64,000 nt of DNA from Diplonema japonicum (Eukaryota > Euglenozoa > Diplonemea > Diplonemida > Diplonemidae): NCBI GenBank assembly GCA_964019335.1, contig OZ025716.1:186001-250000 (forward strand), in the 5' to 3' direction. Under the pieces are notes generated by a model. The model made no database searches. It was not told the DNA's origin and saw only the letters and a program-made list of their open reading frames with translations. Below, piece by piece: positions 36,001-45,456 of this stretch (its first letter is position 1; each line of letters begins with the position of its first letter). Position numbers and translations under genes: made by a program.

Positions 36001-39000
36001 GGTCACGGGGCAGATTCTCAAGGCCTTCTTTGGGTCGAGGAAGTCGGTTTGCGGCTCAAGATACACGCAATTCATGAGGGACCGTGACGACTACAACGTC
36101 ATCTATTCCACCTCGTACTCTTTGAACGACGCTGTTATCACGACATGCTCCACGAACTCCTTGATGCGCGCTTTAGTCGGCGTGGCCATGGTACTATTCT
36201 CCAGCGGTGCCAATGCTGACCCTGAAGATCTACAACGGCTTTCACAAGTAATGCGTCTTGACCAGTGTTTTGACGTCGCGCTGCAAGGCACGCCTGTCCC
36301 CGGCGCGTCTCTCCTCCATATTTCTGCTGCTTGTGACAACGCGAGCTCGTTAACATGGCTGCTGAACAATCAAGCGTATTCAGATACTCTTGGAACAGGA
36401 GTCATGGAGGACACATCTGGGAAGACTGCGCGGCACTACACATTGTCTCATGAATGTCATAAGATCTTAGCACGCAGGGAGCGCGCGCAGCAGGTTGCGT
36501 CGAACTACATGCCGCCCATGGAGCACATCCACCTTGTCATTGCACTGAAGATACAAAAGGTGTATGACTTCGACCTTGCTAACTTAATACGCGGGATTAT
36601 CAACGATGAGGTGAAGGAGGACACCATCGGGGTGTCAACCGTGCTCCACGCGCTGCATTCGTTGGATCTGGGAGGCTTCTTTGTGCAACCTGAGGGAACT
36701 GACGACGCTTATATCGTTGTATCGGGCTCTGAGCGACGACAGTTGTTGACATGCGCGCAGGTACCATATCTAAGGTCGTCCATTGGGGAAAGAGAGCTTC
36801 TGTCGAAGGAGAAGCACACCATCACACAACACATTGTGAATTCGTTCACGTGGCCCGTGCTGGACCTCAGCAAACAAACGGCGATCGGGTACATCGTCGA
36901 CGCCGTCAAAAAGAACGAGGGAAGCGTTTCGCGCGACGACTTCACCTGGATCGTCGACTCTGAATGGTTTCACAACGGCAAGGAGGTCCGGTACCCCAAC
37001 TCGCTCCGCATTGCCTGTTCATATTCAGTACAATATTCCGGGGTCTATGAGATACTAGGTACGGAGACACGATGGGGCATGCGAACTACCGGAGGAACCA
37101 CATACACTCTTCTCGTGAACAACGGAAAATGGGAGGTGACTCAAACCCTCGGCGATAAAACCGTAGCGGTGATGCGACACCCTGTACCATTCACACCAGG
37201 GAAGATCCCAGATGGATCCTCGGAGTGGACCATTCTGTCAAGAACGCTGGAAACGACCGAACAGGTCACCGTATCTATCGCAGACGACTCGAATCCGTAT
37301 TGTAAATGGGAAATCCTCGACTACTGCAACAGTGTGGTCCACGCGCTGGTAAAGGACAGGGATTCCATGGCGATGGCCACAAGACTGGCGTCGATCATCG
37401 CGTCGCTCCCTGACGGAACTCCTCAAGAGGTAGATCTGTCGACGACCATCTACCGTGAGCTCGAAGGAACGTACAAGCGACAGCCGCAATCTGATTTCAT
37501 GAGTTGGATGTGGGTGCGCAAAGCCGACAAAGATAGAGCAGAGTACCAGCTCACCACAACATTCACTCGATCGGACAGGTCTGGTGGATCCGAAATAAAA
37601 TCTCTTTGGACCTTACGCCCCTCCGACCAAAGTAGCTTGCGCCGTCTAACCATGAAGTCCAACGACATCGCCCCATGGCATCACATCGGGAAATGGATCA
37701 ACACCGCCGCGAAGGAAACCCCGCTGGACGATGAAAAACCGCCGTTGTCCTTCACATGGGTCAACGGGATGTCGCAGGAACGTTCTGCAGAGGTTCTCGC
37801 AGTTAAAACAAAGGCGATGTGGGCGTTGAGGCAGCTTTGTCTCGCGGCGGGGGTTCCTCAAGACGAACTACCGTTCCGAAACGCAGGCCGGCTTGAACCT
37901 GATGTCGACGCCATATACCGCCCGCCGTGTTACGACCATTCGGGCAGCATCCCCCCTGGACAGAAATGGCTTGATCTTTTAGAAACAGAGGAAAAGATTG
38001 TACAGGTTTTTGGCATCCACAACGATTTCGAGTCAGATCAGATAATCAAGCGTTGGCAGCCGAACACCAAAAGCATCGGGTGGACCGCTTTTTTGAAACC
38101 GTGGCTGTGGGAACCTTTCTCTTCGGTATACGATTTCTGGTTCGAGTACCCCGAGATGGCGTCAGAGAGAAAGTACGATCCGTGCACCAGGACAATCTGC
38201 AACAGAAAAACGTTTCTGAACCTCCAACCCATGTCGAAGCACTCCAGCACACAATGGGAGGCTTTAAAACGAATGCACGTGTGCGACAGAAATGTCCCGT
38301 TGTTCTTCGAAAAAGCAAGGGAGTTCTACTTGAAACCAAACGAACCGGTTACATCCCACGACATCGAGCTTGAAGAAGGCCAGGAAGTCATGGTCTCTAG
38401 TCAAATCGGTGAATGGGGCGAAATATCTCTTGCCGTGGAAGAATGGTGGCTGCCGATTAACGATGATAACGGTAAACCAATGTTGGTCCCAAAGACAGGC
38501 GAAGGCGATGAGGGCAGTCGATCAATCTTACGTGCAGTGCGAGATGTTCCATACTACACAGAGGCGTCGAAAAAACGTTGCCCCGGCAGAATCAAGTCCG
38601 ACGTCGAAGTTCTTGAGAACGGCGCGGAAATCGAAGTCATTCGCTTGGACCTCGACGGGAAGTGGGCTAAGGTCCACCACCACTCAAATGCCGTGTACTT
38701 CAAAACTTACTGGATGCCGTTGATGTCTCAGAACAAACAGCACAACACGTTGAAGGCCTTCTACCTCTCACAGGTAACTAGCCTTGAAAGCTACATGGGT
38801 TCCAAAATAGCTTTCTACTTCACATTTGTCGCGTTCTACCTATCATACTTGCTGCTGCTTCTCATGACCGGCGTTTTGTTCACTTTAGTTCAAATTTTTC
38901 TCGGGTGGTACGAGAGCGAGAAGGTTGTAATATGGAACGCTGTTCTTGTGATAATCTGGGCGGCCGTTTTCCGTCAAAGATGGGTCCGAAAGGCCACTGA

Positions 39001-41450
39001 ACTCGCGTACTTGTGGAACGTGAGGAATGTGGAACAATGGGAACCACCAATGGCGGAGTACCTAAAGCGAAACGCGCATTTGGAAAAACGCCCACATTCG
39101 GTTACCAATCAGCACGAACCGTATATCCCAAGGTGGAAATCGTGGTGGTGGGGCTTTGTGTCGATCGTTGTAACCGCTGTAATGGGAACTGCCGTAGTGG
39201 TAGGGATGTACGCGAATGTTATCCTCCGCGATACCTTCGCGAAGAAGGACACGTTGCTAAAGCTCGCCTTCGGTGTTGAAAACGCCATCTCGATCACTAT
39301 GATGGACGCTGTCTTCGCGGTTATCGCCGACCGCCTGAACAAACAGGAAAACCACCGAACTCGTTCCGCGCTTCAAGGCTCCTCCATCATCAAATCGTTC
39401 ATATTCAGGTTTATTAACGGGTTCTCCGGGTTGATCATCACCGTCTTCAGAACACCAACAGAAGTTTGCGACTGCCACATTGACTGCGATCCAGCTTGTA
39501 GAAACACCGGTCCTTTCACGGTCTGTCCTTCTCAAAATGATCTGTTTGAGTGTATCGCTCAGTCAAGGCAGTCCGATATTGTGGTGCAGTTAACAACAAT
39601 GCTTGTGATACAGTCGGTCCTGTCTATAATATTCGAAAAGGTAATCCCGCGAACAATGCTCCTGTCGAGACGGAAGATCAAGGAGAACCGCGAGAATAGC
39701 GAGGAAAATGTTTTCCCGAAAACGCTGGGCTGCCTGGCCACAACAGCCATCGACCACGCAAGCTTCTCCATCGTGAAAGACACTCTCAGCGACTCCTACA
39801 GCTCATATTCAATCGAGCTATCAGAGACCGGTCCTTACAAAGATCTGTGCAAATACTCCACAAGGTACGGAGGGGTCTGGAAGGAAAAAGGCAGCGATAT
39901 TACCTACAAAGCGATCCACGACGAACACCGAGACATTCTGTTGTTCTACCCGATCTCAGACGGTCTAGAAGGAAACGAACCCATCGCGGTCAGCACGGTC
40001 GACGGTGAAGCACGTTTAAATGATGAGTTAAATATGAGTACCGCGCCCTCTCCCAAAAAGAGCAGGGCATCAGTCGTTCCCAGCAAGAATTCTGATATTT
40101 CAATGTACGCGTGGTTCCCCATTGCTTCCAACGACAAAAACTGGGTCAAGATCCGCCCGTCGCCTGGGAACTACGCCCGGCTGGCCGTCGAGACACCCAA
40201 CAAGACTATCTCACTAGAACGCACCCTTGAAATCCGTACCGGAGCACTGTCGTCTGAGCCAACTCCTTTAACACTCTCGCAGGAGGACAGAAGGGAGGCT
40301 AACATACCACCCGACGCCACGCATTTCATGTGGGTCTACGGTCTGACTCAAAAGCTCCTCGTCAACCCCCCAAGCGACCCCTTGGCCACGGAACCGAAGC
40401 TTCTTGTCAATGTCCTGCACGAGTATGAACCGAAAACACGAGCCCTGCTCCACGCTGTTGTTTTCGGGGCGTTTGTGTATCTCGACAGGTTTGGAAAAAA
40501 AGAAGAAGAAAAAAAAATACAGACACGGAAAGATATCCGGACTTAACTCCGTCCACCCCGACAATGTCGGTCTGGCCTTCGACAAAGTGCAGTCGTGGAA
40601 GGATTCCTTCACAAAAGATTTGTGGAGGAAGGGGAGGTTCAGACCGGTTACGCTTGGGGTATATACGGGAAAAAAAGATTTTTTTTTTAACCCCCCAAAA
40701 AAAAAAAAGGCACTTCGAGAAAAAGGCGCAACATGGTACTGTTGGTTGAACCCGCTAGAGGAACTGACAAGCGACGCAACTGGACAGCCGTTGTGGATGG
40801 CTTCAAAATCGGGTTGTTTCGTGTACTTGTTCGAGGATGATATAGAACCCTTCAACGGTGAGATGCCTATAAAACCGCCTCTTCCGCATCATTTGAACTG
40901 TTTTTTCAGCGTCAGCGTCCGACAGGTGGACAGCACGAAGGCAGTGATTTTGGAGACAATGAAACCGCCCTCCAGCGAGGAAAAAGAGTTCAACGACTAC
41001 ACCATGCTGATGCTGCAGTTCTCCTACGTTGTTTGTTTTGCGAGCGTCGGGCCAATGGCACCATTTGTTGCAATCGTAACCGGGATGATAGAGGTTCACA
41101 CAGACTTGCTAAAATTTCTTAAGCTCACACAACGACCTGAGGCGACCAAAGCGTCGGACATTGGTGCCTGGAGCAAGTTACTGACGACCATTATCTACAT
41201 TTCCATCCCCATCAATATTCTTATAATATTCAAGGGGTACGGGTGGCGGTCTTATAAAGACGATGACACTCAAGAGACGCAGGTGATTGGGTTCATGGGC
41301 TTGCTTTTCTTAGGGATTGTTATTGTGACTTGCATACGTATCTTCATGGAACCCACTGCTGGATGGGTTGTTGACTATGAGCTGCGAAAAGATTACGAGA
41401 TGCTTCAAGAGGTTACAAACACTGCAGTGGTTAAAAAAGAAGACGGTTGA
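30014..41450 (+). CDS. Giant ankyrin-repeat / anoctamin (TMEM16) fusion protein, about 3783 aa
   Basis: Exons are 30014-40488, 40523-40658 and 40710-41450; the first intron is only 34 bp and the second (51 bp, GTATAT...poly-A-AG) is in frame and therefore less certain. From residue 50 to about 1600 there are many ankyrin-type repeats (for example LHEAIQRGQVEVVKQI, GRTPLIQAAWGSHVELVAVLL), with SH3/Tudor-like basic inserts near residues 220-375 and 1680-1740. The middle (about 2300-2900) has repeated beta-rich segments beginning SGVYEILG- and EGTYKRQ-like. From about 2900 comes an anoctamin domain with eight or more membrane spans. Near the end, PMAPFVAIVTGMIEVHTDLLKF matches the TMEM16 TM7-TM8 signature with the Glu and Asp that bind Ca2+. 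About 250 aa are inserted inside the anoctamin domain (residues 3255-3500). It is probably a Ca2+-gated channel or lipid scramblase with a cytoskeletal or scaffold N-terminus. Confidence 0.9.
40489..40522 (+). other. 34-bp intron in the anoctamin domain
   Basis: The sequence GACAG|GTTTGG...TACAG|ACACGG gives a perfect Arg codon across the junction and connects two long frames that are both anoctamin by homology. At 34 bp it is among the shortest spliceosomal introns one meets. It is purine-rich rather than pyrimidine-rich. Confidence 0.85.
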
Positions 41451-41458
41451 GGGTGAGG

Positions 41459-41495
<37 letters not shown>

Positions 41496-41595
41496 AGAAA
41501 GAAATGCGTATTATTCCTCCCCTCTCCCCCTCCTCCCCCTTTTTTTGAATAAAAAAAAGGAGTTACTTCGTGGTTCTGGTTTGTTTTTTTTTCTT

Positions 41596-41636
<41 letters not shown>

Positions 41637-42179
41637 TCTTAGTGAGAGGAATCCCTACACCTACGTGTTTTTCTTTTTTTTTTTTTTTTCCTTTTTACTA
41701 CAAGCGAAGAAGAAGTTATCCCACACCCCCCTCATTTTTTTTTCCCCTTCTTTTTTTTTCTTTTTTAAGATGAACAGAGACAGTTGTGTTACTGTAGTTA
41801 TCAAAAAAAAAAAAGAATGTTTGACAGCTCAGTGCGGTTACAAATAAATAACTTCAGTGAGGGAGAAAGAGAAAAAAAAGAAGTTTGTAACAACCGTTGT
41901 GCGCGAAAAAAAAAAAAAAAAAAAAAAAAACAGGGAATAACTCGCCCATCATTATTTCTGTTCTATTATTGTGATGCTCCCCCCCCCCCCCCCCTCCCCT
42001 ACCCCACATCACAGCAAAAAAAAAGAAAAAAAAGAAAAAAAGGTTCTTTTGAATCCAGCCACATCTGGTTCTAGAAGGGAGGGGGAAAAAAGGAAAAAAA
42101 AGAAGTTTTCACTCCCCTCTCCTTTCGCTTAGACAATACTAAAAAAAAAAACGTATTCCTTAAGGAAAAAAAGGGCAAG
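41451..42179. other. Intergenic, homopolymer-rich; polypyrimidine-AG upstream of cyclase 1
   Basis: T and A runs dominate. CTCCCCTCTCCTTTCGCTTAG ends at 42132, 48 bases before the cyclase ATG, and is followed by an A-rich leader. No gene seen. Confidence 0.5.
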
Positions 42180-44279
42180 ATGTTGGCATGTGTCGCCCCT
42201 TTGCTCAACTTGTTTGTGTCACTGCATGACACACGAATGGACGGGAAAAAGAAGGAGATATTCACCCTGTGTTTGATCGCTACCTCCGTGGTCGTATTCT
42301 GTGCGCACCTTGGCATGTTCGGGAATATCATAGCCCTGACGGGTTTAGGAGTAGTGGTGATTACAAACGTTATCATTGCAGCTCGCGTCGCAACCAAAAA
42401 AAAGCTCGACAGTTTCGTCATCGCAGCGCAGACCGTTTCATACATGTTCGCCGTTTTCTCCTACGATCTCTTGTACAGCACAATGGGGAAGACCGCAACA
42501 TGGACAGTGCTTGTTGTTGTATTGGATTTACACCTGTTCTTCGGTGTCCAGAGGAAATACACCCATTTAGTTGTCTGTGTGACCCTCGTGTGGGCCGGTC
42601 TGTTAGACTTTGAGAGGTACGTGCGGTTCGGTCTCTTAGACATCCCGGGGACTCCAGCATATGAAGATCGGCAAACTATTTGCGACAAGCCGCCATGTTC
42701 CTCCATAGGAGCATCTTTCTTTCTTCAAACCTTCGTGCTTCTTGTTGATTTCTCGTTTACGAAGACGTTTGCCGACGGGCTGATGGCTGAGAAGCGTACA
42801 GTAGAGGCCTCCATCGCCACCGCGAACAGCATCGCCACGTCTCTTGCGGCCTTCGACCTCGACAAGGTGGAGGTGCAGCTCTCCTCCGCGACCATCCCCA
42901 GCGAGCTGTACGAGGCCTTCGAGCGTATCCTCCGCAACCTCCGGCAGTACCGCCCGTACATCCCCGACGCCCTCCTCGAGGAAATGTTCTCCTCTTCTCT
43001 CAGCATCGACAGGGCCGCCCCGGGCCTCACCTCCAAAGAAGCCGCCATCGTCTTCACCGACATCCAAGGCTCATCAGCAACATGGGAGGCATGCCCTGAA
43101 GGGATGAAGAAAGGTCTTCGAGTTCACGACGGGGCGATGCGAGAGTGCATTTACGCCTTCAACGGGTACGAGGTGAAGACGATCGGGGACGCCTTCATGG
43201 TGGCCTTCGAGGATACGATAGACGCGGTGCGGTTCTCGCTCGACGTGCAGGAACAGCTCGTTCACTCGGAGTGGCCAGCGGAGCTGCTGGCGTTGGAGCA
43301 CCTTGCGTGGGACGGGAACGGACCGTGGTGCGGGCTACGGGTTCGGATCGGGGTGCATTACGGAGAGGTGGACGTACAGCTAAACACCTTAACAGGGAGG
43401 TACGACTACTTCGGGCACACCGTCAACAAGGCAGCGAGGATGGAGGGTGCGTGCGTGGGGGGCAGCGTGGCTGTGACAGAACAAATCATCGCAGAAACGC
43501 TGACTGTAGACATGATTTCAATAGACATGGGAGAAGTGGAGCTGAAGGGTGTCGGGAAAACAAGGGGGCACCTTGTTCTACCCACAAGCCTTAAAGACAG
43601 AAGGGAGTATGTAGAGTCACAGCTGCGCTTCAAACCCGAGAACCGAAAACTGGTGAAGCGCATGCCCCGCAAGATATCGACATCGGCAGCAACGGGGGGG
43701 CTGTTGTGTGCCATGGGGACGGTGGTGCTGGTAGAGATGCGATTCAACTTCGGGGAACATGCGGAAGATGTTCTGAGTGACATGTTGAGCAGGGTGGCAA
43801 CGAGTGCAGAGCGGTGCGAGGGAACGATCACATCGCTGCAGGGCTGCAGCGTGGCTATCGGGTGGAACACTTCACGAAAGTGTCTTCTGCATGTAGAGAA
43901 GTCCGTTAGGTTTGCAAGTGTTTTATCGGCAGCCCTCGAAATCAATAACGATAACGCAGAACAAGCTGTTCACATTGGGCTCTGCACAGGGGATTTGTTG
44001 TTTGGCAGTGCCGGCACCTTCCAGCGTTTCATCACCATGATCGGAAGGGCTGTTGCCTTTTCCTCCCTCCTCTGCAACGAGGCTGTCAACACGAACACCT
44101 ATTGCTGTTGCGGTTCTCTCAAAGATGAGATACCATACAGCGGTTCTGAGTTCGTCAAGCAGCTGTCGGCTGACGTTGGAGACGGGCCGCAGTCGCTCCG
44201 GGTTTACAAACTGCTCGTCAGCACAGAATGTGCGCTAGTATCTTCGAGTGAGTATATTGACCGTTGCTTGAGTTTTTAA
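42180..44279 (+). CDS. Membrane adenylate cyclase 1, tandem class III domains, 699 aa
   Basis: The predicted reaction is ATP to cAMP at a membrane. Residues about 20-200 hold five or six hydrophobic spans, followed by a conserved linker (IATANSIATSLAAFDLDK...LRQYRPYIPDAL). The first cyclase domain (about 280-450) is complete: metal Asp in VFTDIQGSS and in KTIGDAF; the Lys of VKTIG and the Asp of YDYFGHTVN, which specify adenine; and the transition-state Asn and Arg of TVNKAARM. A second, C-terminal cyclase-like domain (about 515-670) keeps the fold (GTITSLQG, HIGLCTGDLLFGSAG) but lacks the metal Asp and the Asn/Arg, so it is probably regulatory. The combination of membrane part, active C1 and degenerate C2 is shared with the gene at 50235. 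C1 is almost identical at DNA level to that gene. Confidence 0.93.
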   Translation: MLACVAPLLNLFVSLHDTRMDGKKKEIFTLCLIATSVVVFCAHLGMFGNIIALTGLGVVVITNVIIAARVATKKKLDSFVIAAQTVSYMFAVFSYDLLYSTMGKTATWTVLVVVLDLHLFFGVQRKYTHLVVCVTLVWAGLLDFERYVRFGLLDIPGTPAYEDRQTICDKPPCSSIGASFFLQTFVLLVDFSFTKTFADGLMAEKRTVEASIATANSIATSLAAFDLDKVEVQLSSATIPSELYEAFERILRNLRQYRPYIPDALLEEMFSSSLSIDRAAPGLTSKEAAIVFTDIQGSSATWEACPEGMKKGLRVHDGAMRECIYAFNGYEVKTIGDAFMVAFEDTIDAVRFSLDVQEQLVHSEWPAELLALEHLAWDGNGPWCGLRVRIGVHYGEVDVQLNTLTGRYDYFGHTVNKAARMEGACVGGSVAVTEQIIAETLTVDMISIDMGEVELKGVGKTRGHLVLPTSLKDRREYVESQLRFKPENRKLVKRMPRKISTSAATGGLLCAMGTVVLVEMRFNFGEHAEDVLSDMLSRVATSAERCEGTITSLQGCSVAIGWNTSRKCLLHVEKSVRFASVLSAALEINNDNAEQAVHIGLCTGDLLFGSAGTFQRFITMIGRAVAFSSLLCNEAVNTNTYCCCGSLKDEIPYSGSEFVKQLSADVGDGPQSLRVYKLLVSTECALVSSSEYIDRCLSF

Positions 44280-44369
44280 AGCGAGAAAAAAAAGAAGAAA
44301 AAAAAAAATTAACTTTACAGTTAGTCTCTAAAACAGGGTGCCTCTTTTGAGGGTGAATTTGTGCTTTTT

Positions 44370-45075
44370 TTTTTTTACAAGCCAAGGGCCTTACTGGTGC
44401 AGAAGTACCTGCTGGAGGTAGTCACGCGGAGGGATGCAGCGGTGGAAGCGAACCGCGCACTGCAGACATAAGCTTACCCGTGGCGGGCGGTCGTGACGGG
44501 GAGGGCGCACCCGACGCCGACGGTGTCTGAACTACGAAGGCTGGGGGCGTCAGGAACAGTGATGGACAAGCTGCTGAGGCCGGTGCTGAGGTGGTTGGGA
44601 GGCCTGCTGTGGGATGACGCCCCTGGTCGGCACACGGCGGTGACGACGTTAGAGCTGGCCCTCGACTTCGAGAGGGAGATGGAGCTGCCGCTGGACGACG
44701 GCGGGGAAGTGGGCAAGGTGGAGGACCTGGGCGTCAAGGCAAGGAGGCTACGGTATGTGCTGAGACGAGTCCAGGACCTGTACCACGCTGATGGCAGAGG
44801 GGTAGCGTTCCCAGCGGCGCGAGTGGAGCGCGTCAACTCCCTACGCTGTATCGGAGGACCGACCACACACGGGTATGACAGGAGGCCAGTACTCCCGGAA
44901 CGAACCATGAGTAGCATCGAAGGCTTGCGGGACAGGTACCTGTCGCAGACACCGACAAGGCTGCCCCGCAGCATGACCACCGCAGTAGGAACCCGCCAGA
45001 GCCCCCAGAACGGGGACAACGGGGACTAAGCGCAGCGCGGCCGGTGAGCGCAAAAACGCATACCTTAAAAGAATA
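44370..45075 (+). mobile_element. Non-LTR retroelement remnant, family R2-like subfamily
   Basis: Translated on the + strand the segment aligns with the retroelement protein at 8965-9897: KYLLEVVTRRDAAVEANRAL, then one in-frame TAA, then HPTPTVSELRRL, LELALDFE, VKARRLRYVLRRV, FPAARVERVNSLRCIGG. The 3' tail differs from family R1 and ends in GGTGAGCGCAAAAACGCATACC, an imperfect stem-loop, then CTTAAAAG. The same tail occurs alone at about 47813-47900. It is a dead 5'-truncated copy. Confidence 0.75.
44493..45029 (+). pseudogene. Retroelement ORF C-terminal fragment
   Basis: A 178-codon frame without a proper start codon, homologous over its whole length to the C-terminal half of the 8965-9897 frame. 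The in-frame stop just upstream (near 44470) separates it from the preceding homologous helix. It ends at TAA 45027-45029, just before the 3' hairpin. The DNA is GC-rich compared with the flanks, which helps to mark the element boundaries. Confidence 0.75.
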
Positions 45076-45456
45076 GTTTTTTTTGTGTCAGATTCCATCT
45101 GAAACTTTATCCCAGAGGGGACACCGGGTGGCACCAAAAAGGGGGTGTTTTTCAACATTTTAAACATTTAGTGGAATGAACGCAGATCTTCAATTAATGA
45201 TCGGTTTGATCAGTCCAAAAACCCATATTTTCGGGCAAAAAAGAAAATGCCAAAAGCGAAAACTTTTCGGTTTCTAACCGAGAAGATTTTAGCCACCCCC
45301 CCCCCCTCCCCCTCCCAAGAAAAGAAATAACACAAGATGTCGTTGTTCGTACAGAAGGTGGAGCAGCTGCGTGGACAGTTGTAATTTTATTCTTCTGAAT
45401 TTTATTTCACGCTTTATTTTTCACAGGTGCGAGAGGGTGGGAAGAAAAGGGGAGAG
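45076..45456. other. Spacer with polypyrimidine-AG acceptor before cyclase-like gene 2
   Basis: Mixed A/T-rich sequence. TTTATTTCACGCTTTATTTTTCACAG ends at 45426, 30 bases before the ATG of the next gene, which is a textbook 3' splice-acceptor shape with no obvious upstream exon to pair with. That makes it a candidate trans-splice site. Confidence 0.5.

Noticed and set aside
35347-36075. 242-codon - strand frame inside the ankyrin-anoctamin gene
   Set aside because: Antisense of a strongly supported gene and Ser/Cys-rich shadow composition.
40659-40709. Treating the KKDFFFNPPKKKK segment as genuine anoctamin sequence
   Set aside because: The segment is bounded by GT and AG, has the same homopolymer make-up as the other introns and is in phase, so it is more simply an intron; transcripts would decide.
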